A stretch of 64,000 nt of DNA from Hyphomicrobiaceae bacterium (GTDB lineage Bacteria > Pseudomonadota > Alphaproteobacteria > Rhizobiales > Hyphomicrobiaceae). This document shows positions 17,830 to 26,977 of this stretch, in pieces. The position numbers and the translations under genes are program-made. The notes below the pieces were generated by a model. It saw only the letters and a program-made list of their open reading frames with translations. It did no database searches and was not told the origin of the DNA. The DNA lies in contig JALHOW010000004.1 in the NCBI GenBank assembly GCA_022842785.1, forward strand, positions 124,001 to 188,000. The letters are read 5' to 3'. Within the stretch, counting starts at the first letter, position 1. Every line of letters begins with the position of its first letter.

Positions 17830-18315
17830 TCAAGATCCATTCTCGGCGACGAGCGGGGCCGCAATTGCGCCGAGTATGCGCTGCGCATCGGCGGGCGAAA
17901 GGCACACCTGTAGTCCGCGCTGCCCGCCATTCATATAGACCCGGTCATGGGCCAAGGATTGGATCTCGATGACGGTTGGTGACTTCTTCCGCTGGCCGAA
18001 TGGGCTGATCCCGCCGACCTTGTAGCCCGTGACCCGCTCGGCATCCGCCGGCTTCATCATTTGCGCCGACTTCCCACCGACCGCTGCGGCAAGCTTCTTC
18101 ATCGAGACCTCCCGGTCCGATGGCACGATGACGCAAACGGGCTTGCCATCGACGAGCGCCATGAGCGTCTTCAGGACACGCGCGGGCACCTCACCCAATG
18201 CCTCGGCGGCCTGCAGGCCGATGTGCTGAGCATCGGCATCATAATCGTAGGTATGAACCGAGAAAGCGGCCCCCGCACTCTCGAGCATGTCCGTCGCGCG
18301 CGTTCTCTTCGACAT
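17830..18315 (-). CDS. ybaK: YbaK/EbsC-type Cys-tRNA(Pro) deacylase
   Basis: A 161-residue single-domain editing protein. YbaK hydrolyses Cys-tRNA(Pro) formed by mistake by prolyl-tRNA synthetase. Visible family features are the N-terminal helix with Thr-Arg-Ala-Thr, the strand KTLMALVDGKPVCVIVPSDREVSMKKLA containing the conserved Lys, and the Gly-rich VGGISPFGQRKKSPT loop. I chose ATG 18315 over 18366 because AGGGGGC precedes it and homologues start with MSKRTRAT-like sequence. It stands alone. Confidence 0.9.
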   Translation of the reverse strand: MSKRTRATDMLESAGAAFSVHTYDYDADAQHIGLQAAEALGEVPARVLKTLMALVDGKPVCVIVPSDREVSMKKLAAAVGGKSAQMMKPADAERVTGYKVGGISPFGQRKKSPTVIEIQSLAHDRVYMNGGQRGLQVCLSPADAQRILGAIAAPLVAENGS

Positions 18316-18500
18316 GTCGCCCCCTGGGCCATCTCGCCACGTCCGTCTGACCAGTTGCCTGCTCAATGCCGAACGAACGTCCCGAAGTCGAGGGCCCAGC
18401 GCGGGAAACCAATGGGTGCCCGGGCTATACTTAGGTGTGATCCGTGCCGGCCTGAACCACGTGTTATATCGGCATTCTCACACCATCGGACGGCGCAGCC

Positions 18501-19130
18501 ATGCCGCAAGATTCAAGCACCGACGCCATCGTCCACATCATCGATGATGATGCTTCGCTGCGCATGGCGATGGACAGCCTGTTTCGGTCCGTGGGCCTCA
18601 AGACCAAGACATATGGCACCACGCGGGAGTTTCTCGACGCCAAGCTCGAGGACCGCCCGGGCTGCCTCGTCCTCGACGTACGGTTGCCGGGGGTGAGCGG
18701 CCTCGACTTCCAGGAGCAGCTCGCAGGCCTCGGCATCCACCTGCCCGCCATCCTGATCACGGGGCACGGCGACATACCGATGTCCGTCCGCGCCATGAAG
18801 GCAGGCGCGGTCGACTTCCTGCCCAAGCCCTTCCGTGACCAGGACATGCTCGATGCCGTCGCCGCAGCCATAAAGCGGGACAGCGAGCGCCGGGCCAGCG
18901 ATGGGCATTCCGGTCAGGTGCGGGACCGCTTTGCGACGCTCTCCCCCCGTGAGCGGGAGGTCATGATGCTGGTGACGGCCGGAAAGATGAACAAGCAGGT
19001 GGCCGGCGACCTGGGGCTGAGCGAGATCACGGTCAAGATCCACCGGGGTTCGGCCATGCGTAAAATGGGCGCGCGCACACTCGCGGACCTCGTCCGGATG
19101 GCGGATACGCTGAAGGCCAAGGAGGGTTGA
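18501..19130 (+). CDS. FixJ-family two-component response regulator
   Basis: A 209-residue regulator. The receiver domain (residues 8-125) has acidic pocket IIDDD, phospho-acceptor Asp59 in LDVRLPG, and Lys109 in LPKPF. A LuxR-type helix-turn-helix follows (about 143-205: [15 protein letters not shown], then [20 protein letters not shown]). It should bind DNA when phosphorylated. It is the first gene of a three-gene signalling cluster with a second receiver and a large histidine kinase, which is its likely partner. The gene it controls is not evident. Confidence 0.93.
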   Translation: MPQDSSTDAIVHIIDDDASLRMAMDSLFRSVGLKTKTYGTTREFLDAKLEDRPGCLVLDVRLPGVSGLDFQEQLAGLGIHLPAILITGHGDIPMSVRAMKAGAVDFLPKPFRDQDMLDAVAAAIKRDSERRASDGHSGQVRDRFATLSPREREVMMLVTAGKMNKQVAGDLGLSEITVKIHRGSAMRKMGARTLADLVRMADTLKAKEG

Positions 19131-19257
19131 GGCCACCCTCTAACACCACCGTATGATTTTCAGGTACTGCCCGATGTGAGAGAGCCTTCATTCGACAAAT
19201 AGGCTCCGGGTTTGCCCATTGTGCCCCGATCGAGCCCCAGACGAAGAAGGACGGCCC

Positions 19258-19635
19258 GTGTCGGCTGCACCCCTGGTTGCCATCATCGACGACGACGAGT
19301 CCCTGCGACTTGCGTTGGTCGGACTCGTTCGGTCCCTCGGCTACGAAGCGCGCGGCTTCCCGTCCGCCGACGCGTTCGTCCAGACCGGCGAGCTCGCGTC
19401 CTATACGTGCATCGTCACGGATATTCAGATGCCCGGCATGAGCGGGATCGAGCTGAAGGAGTATCTGGCGGCCCGACAAATCGCTCTCCCGGTGATCATG
19501 ATCACGGGCCGGCCCGATCCGACGCTCGAAGAGAAGGCTCGGGCATCTGGCGCGGCGGGGTTCCTGCGGAAACCATTCGAAGCGAACGCTCTGATCAGCT
19601 ATCTCGATAGTGCTTTGGGGACCGCCTCCTCATAG
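19258..19635 (+). CDS. Single-domain response regulator (receiver only)
   Basis: 125 residues, only a receiver domain: acidic pocket IIDDDE, phospho-acceptor Asp55 in TDIQMPG, and Lys105 in LRKPF. There is no output domain. I chose GTG 19258 because AAGGA lies 6 bases upstream and the domain then starts correctly. An open frame extends back to 19219 without conservation. It sits 127 bases after the FixJ-like gene and 55 bases before the kinase. It may be a phosphate sink or an intermediate in a relay with the kinase. Confidence 0.9.
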   Translation: MSAAPLVAIIDDDESLRLALVGLVRSLGYEARGFPSADAFVQTGELASYTCIVTDIQMPGMSGIELKEYLAARQIALPVIMITGRPDPTLEEKARASGAAGFLRKPFEANALISYLDSALGTASS

Positions 19636-19690
19636 AGCCGATTCTTGTCCGGCACTGCGAGCGCGCAGGGAGGCAACAGGGTGTGCTGCG

Positions 19691-22600
19691 ATGGCGTCGG
19701 ATCTCGATATCCTTGATCTTGTCGGCGAGAGCATTGTCGTTCGCGATCTCGAAGGCCGCATTCAAGCATGGAACACGGCCTCGGAAGCTCTCTATGGGCT
19801 CCCCCGAAACGCGGCCATCGGCAAGCTCGCCGAAGATATCCTGAAGACCCAGTATCCAGCACCCCTCTCCGACATACAGGCCGAAGCACTCGCAATCGGA
19901 AGCTGGCAAGGTGAGATCACGCGGCTATCGGCAACGGGCGCCGGGATCTCGCTGAGGGCTCATTGGTCCGTGCGCCGAAATCCCGATGGCAGCGCCGCAG
20001 CGATTGTCGAAACGGGTCGCGACATCACCGCATCGAAGAAATCCGAAGAGGCGCTACGTTACAGCGAGTATCGCTATCACAACCTCTTCAAGGCGATGGC
20101 CGCCTCCTTTTGGGAACTCGACTTCTCGGGCGTCGACACGATTCTTCGCACCCTGCACAAGTCGGGCGTCGTAGATTTTCGCCGGCACCTCATGGAGAAC
20201 CCCGCCATCGTGCGCGACATGATGCGTGCGACACGCGTCATGGATGTCAACGATCAATCCATTGCCCTGTTCGGCCGGGGAGAGAAGTCAGAGCTGCTCG
20301 GCAATGTCGAGCCCTTCTGGCCCGAAGAGAGCACTCAGTTCTTTGCCGAGGGCATCCTGAGTGGCGCCGCACGCAAGCCCCACTACACGGTCGAATGCAA
20401 GCTCCGCCGTATCGACGGCACGACGTTCGACGCGCTCTTCACAGCGGCGTTTCCGCCCGACAGCATGGGCAAGGGCACGCTCGTCATCGGCATCATCGAC
20501 ATTACCGAGCGCAAACAGGCGTTCGCAAAGCTCGAGGCCAGCGAACGGCGCTACCGTGATCTTTTCCATTACATGCCGATCGGCCTGTCGCAGATCGATG
20601 CCAGCCGATTGATCCCGATCTACAAAGAGCTTCGCGCACAGGGCGTTACCGACCTCAAGGCCTATATCGATGAACATCCCGAGTTCCTCGACATGGCTTT
20701 GGAGGCGCTCCACGTCGAGGAGATCAACGATCACAACAGGCAGATCTTCGGCGCCGGCACCGCCGCCGAAATGTATGGCCCCATAACACGCTACTTCCAG
20801 TCCGCACTGCCGACCATCCGCCGCTCTCTGGAGACACGCTATGCAGGCGGAGAATTCTTTCAGGAGGAGATGAAGGCAACCCGCATGGATGGCAGCGTCG
20901 TGGATGTCCTGTTCTCGACTGCACGTCCTGGCGCCATCGCCGACAAGAGCCTCGTCGGCTTCATCGACATATCCGCGCGCAAACGCTCCGAGGAGGCCCT
21001 GCGCCACAGCGAGTACCGCTACCGCAACATGTTCCAGGCGATGGCGGCCGCGTTCTGGGAACTCGATTTCTCCGGCGCGAATGATCTCGTGCGCAGTGTG
21101 CTCAAATCCGGCGTCACTGATCTGCGCGCATATTTCGCGGCCAATCCGGCGTTCGTTCGCAAGATGATGCGCGCGACGCGCGTCGTCGACGTCAACGATC
21201 AGACCGTCATCCTGTTTGGCGGCGGCGACAAGCAGGCGCTGCTCGACAACGTCGAACGCTTCTGGCCGGAAGAAAGCACGCATATCTATTCGGAGGCCTA
21301 CGCGTCCGCTGCGGATGGCCGACCCAACTATGCTGCCGAATGTCGCTTCCGCCGCGCTGACGGTACCCTGTTCGATGGCCTCTTCACGGTCGCGTACCCG
21401 CCCAAGGAAATGGGCAGAGGTTCGACCATGGTGGGCGTTATCGACATCACCGCGCGCAAGCAGTCGGAGGAGGCCCTTCGCGCCAGCGAGCGGCGGTATC
21501 AGCACCTCTTCCAGGCCATGGCCGTTTCGTTCTGGGAAGTGGATTTCTCAGGCGTGCGCGATATCGTTCGCCGCCTTCGCGCAGCAGGCGTCACCGACTT
21601 CCGGCAGTACTTCAAGGACAACCCCAACTTCGTGCTCAGGGTCATGCGGGCGACGCGCGTCGTCGACGTCAATGATCGGACTGTCGCCCTGTTCGGACGC
21701 GGCAACAAGGACGAGCTTCTCAAGACCACGGAGCCCATTTGGCCCGAGGAGAGCTGGCCCGACTATATCGAAGCAGTCCTCTCCTCCCTGGACAGAAAGG
21801 CGAGCTTCTCGATCGAAACGCGTCTGCGTCGCCTCGACGGCACCATCTTCGATGCGCAATTCACGGCCTGGCACTCGCCCGATAACAAGAGCGCAGGCCT
21901 CGCCGGCGTGATCGACATCACGGAACGGAAGCGGGCTCATGTGGAGCTGGAGCGCAGCAACCAGCGCTACCATCATCTCTTCCACCATCTCCCCATTCCG
22001 CTCTGGCAGGTCGATTCCCGCGGCGTCATGGAGATCATCAAGGAGCTGCGTGAGCAGGGCGTGACCGATATTGTCGAGCACCTCGACGCACATCCCGAGG
22101 TATTCGCACGCTCCATCGATGTGCTTTCGATCGGCGAAGTCAACCAGAGCGCAGTCCGACTATTCGGCGCCCGCGATCCGAGCAATTTGCGAGGTCCGAT
22201 AGCGCCCTACTGGCGGGCGGGAGATAACACATTGCGCAAAATCCTGGAGGCGCGCTTTCGTGGCGAGCACTCCTATCAGGAAGACACCAAGCTCACGACA
22301 TTTGACGGCCGCACGGTCGAGGGGCTTTTCACGTCGACGTTTGCTCCCGCCCTGACCGAACTCGGCATCAGCTTGAACAGCTTCGTCGACGCGACGGAGA
22401 AAAAGCGCGCCGAGGAGATGCTTCAGCGCGTGCAGGCCGATTTCGCTCACGCAGCTCGCGTCTCGATGCTGGGAGAGCTCACAGCCTCGATCGCACACGA
22501 AGTCAATCAACCGCTCGCTGCTATCGCCGCCAATGGTGAAGCCGGTCTGAGATGGCTCTCACGCGCAGAGCCTGATGTTGCAGAAGTACGCGAGATCACG

Positions 22601-23143
22601 AAGCGGATCGTCGCGGATGCACGACGCGCGGCGGATGTCATCTCGCGCGTTCGAGCGATGGCCGCACGCCGAGCACCGGAGCATGTCCCACTATCCCTCG
22701 ACGACGTCATTCGAGAGGCCCTGCTCTTCCTCCGCCATGAAGTACAGGCGCGTGGCGTCACCATCACGCACCATATGGCGCGCAACGCACCGAGCGTGCG
22801 CGCGGACCGTACACAGCTCCAGCAAGTCATCGTCAATCTGGCGGTCAATGGCATGCAGGCCATGGTGCAATCCACCGACGGTGAAAGGCAGATGATCGTC
22901 CGCACGACCGTCGCGGATGGACCGGGGGTCATATGCAGTATCGAGGACAGCGGCCCAGGCATCGAAGCGGCCAGTCTCGTACGCCTCTTCGACAGCTTCT
23001 TCACGACGAAGGAAGGCGGCATGGGCATGGGCCTGCCCATCTGCCGCTCGATCATCGAAGCCCATGGCGGCCGAATTACCGGCGACAACGCCAGCACGAT
23101 CGGTGGCGCGCGGTTCAGCTTCACGCTACCCGCCGCGCACTAA
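19691..23143 (+). CDS. Multi-PAS sensor histidine kinase with five tandem extended PAS units
   Basis: 1150 residues, with no signal peptide or membrane segment visible, so probably cytoplasmic. One ordinary PAS domain (about 5-122) is followed by five tandem units beginning near residues 125, 284, 440, 599 and 756. Each contains a PAS fold with an inserted helical segment of the type GVTDLRAYFAANPAF and a VVDVND-like motif. The kinase core spans about 910-1150. The H box is SIAHEVNQPLAAI (His936), and the ATP-binding part has DSGPGIE and GMGMGLPICRSIIEAHGG. The kinase resembles FixL/DctB-type enzymes and probably acts on the two upstream receivers. I chose ATG 19691 since upstream frame sequence is not conserved. 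The sensed signal is unknown. Confidence 0.92.
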   Translation: MASDLDILDLVGESIVVRDLEGRIQAWNTASEALYGLPRNAAIGKLAEDILKTQYPAPLSDIQAEALAIGSWQGEITRLSATGAGISLRAHWSVRRNPDGSAAAIVETGRDITASKKSEEALRYSEYRYHNLFKAMAASFWELDFSGVDTILRTLHKSGVVDFRRHLMENPAIVRDMMRATRVMDVNDQSIALFGRGEKSELLGNVEPFWPEESTQFFAEGILSGAARKPHYTVECKLRRIDGTTFDALFTAAFPPDSMGKGTLVIGIIDITERKQAFAKLEASERRYRDLFHYMPIGLSQIDASRLIPIYKELRAQGVTDLKAYIDEHPEFLDMALEALHVEEINDHNRQIFGAGTAAEMYGPITRYFQSALPTIRRSLETRYAGGEFFQEEMKATRMDGSVVDVLFSTARPGAIADKSLVGFIDISARKRSEEALRHSEYRYRNMFQAMAAAFWELDFSGANDLVRSVLKSGVTDLRAYFAANPAFVRKMMRATRVVDVNDQTVILFGGGDKQALLDNVERFWPEESTHIYSEAYASAADGRPNYAAECRFRRADGTLFDGLFTVAYPPKEMGRGSTMVGVIDITARKQSEEALRASERRYQHLFQAMAVSFWEVDFSGVRDIVRRLRAAGVTDFRQYFKDNPNFVLRVMRATRVVDVNDRTVALFGRGNKDELLKTTEPIWPEESWPDYIEAVLSSLDRKASFSIETRLRRLDGTIFDAQFTAWHSPDNKSAGLAGVIDITERKRAHVELERSNQRYHHLFHHLPIPLWQVDSRGVMEIIKELREQGVTDIVEHLDAHPEVFARSIDVLSIGEVNQSAVRLFGARDPSNLRGPIAPYWRAGDNTLRKILEARFRGEHSYQEDTKLTTFDGRTVEGLFTSTFAPALTELGISLNSFVDATEKKRAEEMLQRVQADFAHAARVSMLGELTASIAHEVNQPLAAIAANGEAGLRWLSRAEPDVAEVREITKRIVADARRAADVISRVRAMAARRAPEHVPLSLDDVIREALLFLRHEVQARGVTITHHMARNAPSVRADRTQLQQVIVNLAVNGMQAMVQSTDGERQMIVRTTVADGPGVICSIEDSGPGIEAASLVRLFDSFFTTKEGGMGMGLPICRSIIEAHGGRITGDNASTIGGARFSFTLPAAH
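20063..22420 (+). repeat. Five tandem PAS-unit coding repeats, period about 470 bp
   Basis: Unit starts, placed at the conserved Ser of the SEYRY/SERRY/SNQRY motif, are at 20063, 20540, 21008, 21485 and 21956, so spacings are 477, 468, 477 and 471 bases. Units 1, 3 and 4 share FWELDFSG or FWEVDFSG and MRATRV. Units 2 and 5 share a different pattern (MPIGLSQID / LPIPLWQVD). The order is therefore A-B-A-A-B. Confidence 0.85.
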
Positions 23144-23277
23144 ACAACTGCCCAATGTTTGATCATACCAACGTGTGATCCGCGCAGCCGCCCGTACAAT
23201 GGCTGCCCGCCGCCCCCTCCGGCATGATCCTTCTCGTAGACATCAAGCCCTCTGTCTTCGCGGAAGGATCTGCTCCC

Positions 23278-24084
23278 ATGACCAAGACCATCATGCTCAT
23301 CCACGGTGCCTGGCTCAATGCAACGAGCTGGGAAGGCGTAAAAGCGCGCTACGAGGCCAAGGGCTATACCGTCATTGCGCCGTCGTGGCCCCTTGATGAC
23401 CGCTCACCCGCCGACCTGCGCGCAAACCCTCACCCCGAGCTCAAGAATGTCGGCATCAATCGCATTCTCGACCACTACGACGGCCTCATCCGCGCGCTCC
23501 CCGAGGCACCGATCCTGATCGGCCACTCGTTCGGCGGCACCATCACTCAGCATCTGCTCGATCGCGGCCTCGGCGCAGCCGGCGTCGCTGTCGATCCGGC
23601 CCCGACTTCCGGCGTTCTGGTTGGATGGGACACGATCAAGTCCACGTTCCCTGTGTTCCTGTCATGGGGTAGCTGGCGCCGCGTCATGACCATGTCGCGT
23701 GAATTCTTCGCCACACGCTTTGCTCAGACGATTCCTCCGGCCGACGTGAACCGGCTGTACGACCGCTACATCGTCCCGACACCGGGCAAGGTGTACTGGG
23801 ACGGCCTCGTCGCTGCTGCCGGTAAGATCCGTTGGAACAATCCCGCACGCGCACCGTTGCTGCTGATCGGCGGCGGTATCGATCGCATCGCGCAGTCGAA
23901 GATGACCGAGGCGATGTACGGCAAGCAGAAGGCCGCGCCCTCCAAGACCGAGCTGAAGATCTATTCTGATCGCTCGCACTGGACACTCATCGAGCCCGGC
24001 TGGGAGCAAGTTGCCGACTTCGCGCTCGAATGGGCGGTGAGCAACGCCCGGCCGAGCAATGTCCACGCTATTCGGGCTGCATGA
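23278..24084 (+). CDS. Alpha/beta hydrolase
   Basis: A 268-residue alpha/beta hydrolase. It starts [19 protein letters not shown] with the oxyanion HG motif. The nucleophile elbow is GHSFGG, the acid is probably the Asp in GGGIDRIA and the base the His in DRSHWTL. GGAAGGA lies 9 bases before ATG 23278; the frame is open further up without conservation. It is followed after 46 bases by a second, unrelated-looking alpha/beta hydrolase. The substrate (ester, lactone or other) cannot be told. Confidence 0.88.
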   Translation: MTKTIMLIHGAWLNATSWEGVKARYEAKGYTVIAPSWPLDDRSPADLRANPHPELKNVGINRILDHYDGLIRALPEAPILIGHSFGGTITQHLLDRGLGAAGVAVDPAPTSGVLVGWDTIKSTFPVFLSWGSWRRVMTMSREFFATRFAQTIPPADVNRLYDRYIVPTPGKVYWDGLVAAAGKIRWNNPARAPLLLIGGGIDRIAQSKMTEAMYGKQKAAPSKTELKIYSDRSHWTLIEPGWEQVADFALEWAVSNARPSNVHAIRAA

Positions 24085-24130
24085 CGCCCATCACGGAATA
24101 GCGTTCGCGACCAGGAAACAGGAGATGATC

Positions 24131-24955
24131 ATGAGCACGATCACAACGAAAGACGGCACGACGATCTTCTACAAGGACTGGGGTAAGGGTCAGCCCGTGC
24201 TCTTCTCCCACGGCTGGCCGCTGACGGCGGACGCCTGGGACGCGCAAATGGTGTTCCTCGGCGAGCGCAGCTACCGCGTCATTGCCCACGACCGCCGCAG
24301 CCATGGTCGCTCCAGCCAGACCTGGGACGGCAATCACATGGACCAGTACGCCGACGACCTCGCCGAGCTGATCGAGACACTCGATCTCAAGGACCTGATC
24401 ATCGTCGGCCATTCGACCGGCGGCGGAGAGGTCACACGCTACATGGACCGGCACGGCACGGCGCGCATCAGCAAGGCCGTCCTGCTCGGTGCCGTCCCAC
24501 CATTGATGCTCAAGACGGCCAGCAATCCCGGCGGCCTGCCGCTCGACGTGTTCGATGGCATTCGCAAGGGCACATACGCGGACCGCTCTCAGTTCTTCAA
24601 GGATCTCACCATCCCGTTCTATGGCTACAATCGGTCGGGTGCCGTCATCTCCGAGGGCGTGCGGGACGGCTTCTGGCTGCAAGGCATGATGGGCGGCATC
24701 AAAGGCCAGCTCGACTGCATCAAGCAGTTCTCCGAGACGGACTTCACGGAAGATCTGAAGAAGATCGACGTGCCGGTGCTCGTCGCGCATGGCGACGATG
24801 ACCAGATCGTGCCGATCGGCGCCTCGGCTCTGTTGTCCGCAAAGCTCCTGAAGCACGCGACGCTCAAGGTCTATCCGGGTGGCGATCACGGCTATGCGCA
24901 GACGCACCAGGATGCCTTCAACGCCGATCTCCTGGCCTTCATCGAGGGCGCGTGA
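24131..24955 (+). CDS. Alpha/beta hydrolase, non-heme chloroperoxidase-like
   Basis: 274 residues, the standard length for the cofactor-free haloperoxidase/perhydrolase and aryl esterase group. It starts [20 protein letters not shown]. The oxyanion motif is SHGWPL, the nucleophile GHSTGGG, the acid Asp in HGDDDQIVP, and the base His in [18 protein letters not shown] supports ATG 24131. These enzymes hydrolyse small esters or lactones and can make peracids in vitro; chlorination is probably not physiological. It converges on the LysR gene 15 bases downstream. Confidence 0.92.
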   Translation: MSTITTKDGTTIFYKDWGKGQPVLFSHGWPLTADAWDAQMVFLGERSYRVIAHDRRSHGRSSQTWDGNHMDQYADDLAELIETLDLKDLIIVGHSTGGGEVTRYMDRHGTARISKAVLLGAVPPLMLKTASNPGGLPLDVFDGIRKGTYADRSQFFKDLTIPFYGYNRSGAVISEGVRDGFWLQGMMGGIKGQLDCIKQFSETDFTEDLKKIDVPVLVAHGDDDQIVPIGASALLSAKLLKHATLKVYPGGDHGYAQTHQDAFNADLLAFIEGA

Positions 24956-24970
24956 TCCGGGCGCATCGGA

Positions 24971-25879
24971 TCAAGCCACAGCATCCCAGTAGGGCTTGTC
25001 GCCGAAATGCTTGACGAGAAAATCGATGAACACACGCACTTTCATGGAGACATGACGCGTCGGCGGATACAGCGCGCACAACGATAGCTCGGGCGCGCGA
25101 TATCCGGCGAGAACGGCTTGCAGCTTCCCACTTCGCAGCTCCGGCCCCGCGATGAAGGTCGGCAGGAGCGCGATGCCGGTTCCTTGAAGCGCCGCGTCAC
25201 GCAGGATCTCCGCGTTGTTCGTGCACAGCCTCGACGAGACATTGAGCCAATGATCGCCGTCCTTACCGGTGAGCTTCCACTGCACGCCCGTGCCGAGGTA
25301 ATCGTATGACAGCAGTTCGTGCGCGCGCAGATCACTCGGATGCTTCGGCGTCCCATGCGCCTTCAGATACGCAGGAGAAGCACATAGCGCGCGATGCGCC
25401 GGCGCGATCCGTCGCGCGATCAGGCTCGAGCTGGCCATGTCGGCGATCCGCACGGTCACGTCGAAGCCTTCCTGCACCGTATCGAGCTGCTGATCACTGA
25501 GGATCAGATGAATGCGCAGTTCCGGATACTGCTTCATGAAGGCGCTGACGGCCTTGCCGAGATGCAATGTACCGAAGGACATCGGCGCGTTGACGCGGAG
25601 CGTACCTCGCGGCGCGGCCTGGTGCTGCGAGACGGTGATATCCGCCTCTTCAATATCGGACAGGATGGCGATGCTGCGCTCGTAGTACGTGCGGCCGTTG
25701 TCTGTCGCGCTCGCACTGCGCGTCGTGCGATGCAGAAGCTGCACGCCGAGTTCGGTTTCCAGCTCCATGACATATTTGCTGATCGCCGAGCGGGAGAGAC
25801 GCAGGCTGCGTGCGGCCTCCGAGAAGCTACCAAGCTCCACGACCTTCGTGAACGCGCGCATGCGCGTGAGCTTGTCCAT
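24971..25879 (-). CDS. LysR-family transcriptional regulator
   Basis: 302 residues. The winged helix-turn-helix at the N-terminus (MDKLTRMRAFTKVVELGSFSEAARSLRLSRSAISK, described in parts: residues 1-60) is followed by an effector-binding domain of the CrgA/DmlR-like group. ATG 25879 has a GGAG site; an upstream frame to 25972 is not conserved. It is divergent from the dioxygenase/esterase pair starting at 26045, and two similar 12-base boxes lie between them. It therefore probably controls that operon and itself, perhaps in response to an aromatic or quinone-like compound. Confidence 0.9.
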   Translation of the reverse strand: MDKLTRMRAFTKVVELGSFSEAARSLRLSRSAISKYVMELETELGVQLLHRTTRSASATDNGRTYYERSIAILSDIEEADITVSQHQAAPRGTLRVNAPMSFGTLHLGKAVSAFMKQYPELRIHLILSDQQLDTVQEGFDVTVRIADMASSSLIARRIAPAHRALCASPAYLKAHGTPKHPSDLRAHELLSYDYLGTGVQWKLTGKDGDHWLNVSSRLCTNNAEILRDAALQGTGIALLPTFIAGPELRSGKLQAVLAGYRAPELSLCALYPPTRHVSMKVRVFIDFLVKHFGDKPYWDAVA

Positions 25880-25922
25880 GCACACATCTCCGGTATGGGC
25901 CCTGGCAGAACTGCCCTGGGTC

Positions 25923-25976
25923 CATTGTCGATAATGTGGAGACAGAAAGCGCACAGCAAACCGTATTGTCAATGAT
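25923..25976. promoter_or_regulatory. Candidate LysR operator boxes in the divergent promoter
   Basis: Two similar 12-mers, ATTGTCGATAAT (25924-25935) and ATTGTCAATGAT (25965-25976), differ at two positions and start 41 bases apart, about four helix turns. The first lies in a near-palindrome, CATTGTCGATAATG (12 of 14 positions symmetric). Spacing and position between the LysR gene and its divergent target fit an LTTR recognition and activation site pair. Confidence 0.5.
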
Positions 25977-26044
25977 CAAGGGCAACCACATATTCAGTCC
26001 AGACAGATCCAAGCGCCGCCGTTCGGCGGGGAAAGGCGGGCAAA

Positions 26045-26977
26045 ATGGCTGGAATTCATCATGTTACGGCAATCGCCGGTCGCCCGAACGTCAATTTCGA
26101 CTTCTACACGCGCACGCTCGGCCTGCGCTTCGTGAAGAAGACCGTCAACTTCGACGATCCCGGCACTTACCACTTCTATTACGGTGACGAAGCCGGCGGC
26201 CCCGGCACCATCCTGACGTTTTTCCCGTGGGAACACGCGGCCCCCGGCCGTGGCGGTGTCGGCCTCACGCAGACGACGTCGTTCCGCGTTCCGACCGGGT
26301 CGATCGGCTTCTGGACACATCGTCTCGTCGCGGCTGGTGCCAAGCACGAAGCGCCGATCAAGCGCTTCGGCGAACCCATCCTCGAGTTCACCGACCCGGA
26401 CGGCATGAGCCTCGCGCTCGTCGGCGTCCCGGGTGCTGAGAACGAGACGGCCTGGACGACGGGCGACATCCCGGCGGAGCACGCGATCCGTGGCTTCCAC
26501 GGCGTGACGCTCATGCTCGACAGCGCGGAGCCAACGGGCGCAATCCTTACGGACGTGCTCGGCTTCACGAAGGTCGGTCAGGAAGGTCCGTATGTGCGCT
26601 TCAAGAGCGAGGACGCGGTCGGCGGCATTGTCGACATCCGTGAGGCGAAGGGCTTCCTTCCCGGACGGATGGGGCGCGGCTCGGTTCATCACGTAGCGTT
26701 CCGCGCCAAGGATGATGCCGAGCAGGCCGAGATCGCGAAGAAGCTCCGCGAAGCTCACGGGCTGGTCGCGACGGAGCAGAGAGATCGGCACTACTTCCGC
26801 TCGATCTACTTCCGCGAGCCGGGCGGCATTCTCTTCGAGGTCGCCACGGATGTGCCGGGCTTCACCATCGACGAGCCGCTCGCCACGCTCGGCGCCGATC
26901 TGAAGCTGCCACGTTTCCTCGAGCCGAAGCGGCAGCAGATCGAAGCCGTCCTGCCGACATTGGAGGTTGCAGCATGA
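26045..26977 (+). CDS. Ring-cleaving dioxygenase of the VOC/glyoxalase family (MhqO/MhqA-like)
   Basis: 310 residues made of two vicinal-oxygen-chelate modules (about 3-140 and 150-290). The start AGIHHVTAIAGRPNVNFDFY carries the metal-ligand His. The second module has FHGVTLML and ends with EPGGILFEVATD, giving the metal-ligand Glu. The pattern resembles hydroquinone-type extradiol dioxygenases such as Bacillus MhqA/MhqO, which act in resistance to quinones. It overlaps the next gene by 4 bases (ATGA), an esterase of the MhqD type, which is the same pairing seen in quinone-resistance operons. Confidence 0.85.
   Translation: MAGIHHVTAIAGRPNVNFDFYTRTLGLRFVKKTVNFDDPGTYHFYYGDEAGGPGTILTFFPWEHAAPGRGGVGLTQTTSFRVPTGSIGFWTHRLVAAGAKHEAPIKRFGEPILEFTDPDGMSLALVGVPGAENETAWTTGDIPAEHAIRGFHGVTLMLDSAEPTGAILTDVLGFTKVGQEGPYVRFKSEDAVGGIVDIREAKGFLPGRMGRGSVHHVAFRAKDDAEQAEIAKKLREAHGLVATEQRDRHYFRSIYFREPGGILFEVATDVPGFTIDEPLATLGADLKLPRFLEPKRQQIEAVLPTLEVAA

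Noticed and set aside
20288-21505. A 405-codon minus-strand frame opposite the histidine kinase
   Set aside because: It mirrors the PAS repeats of the kinase and has no own motif or ribosome site.
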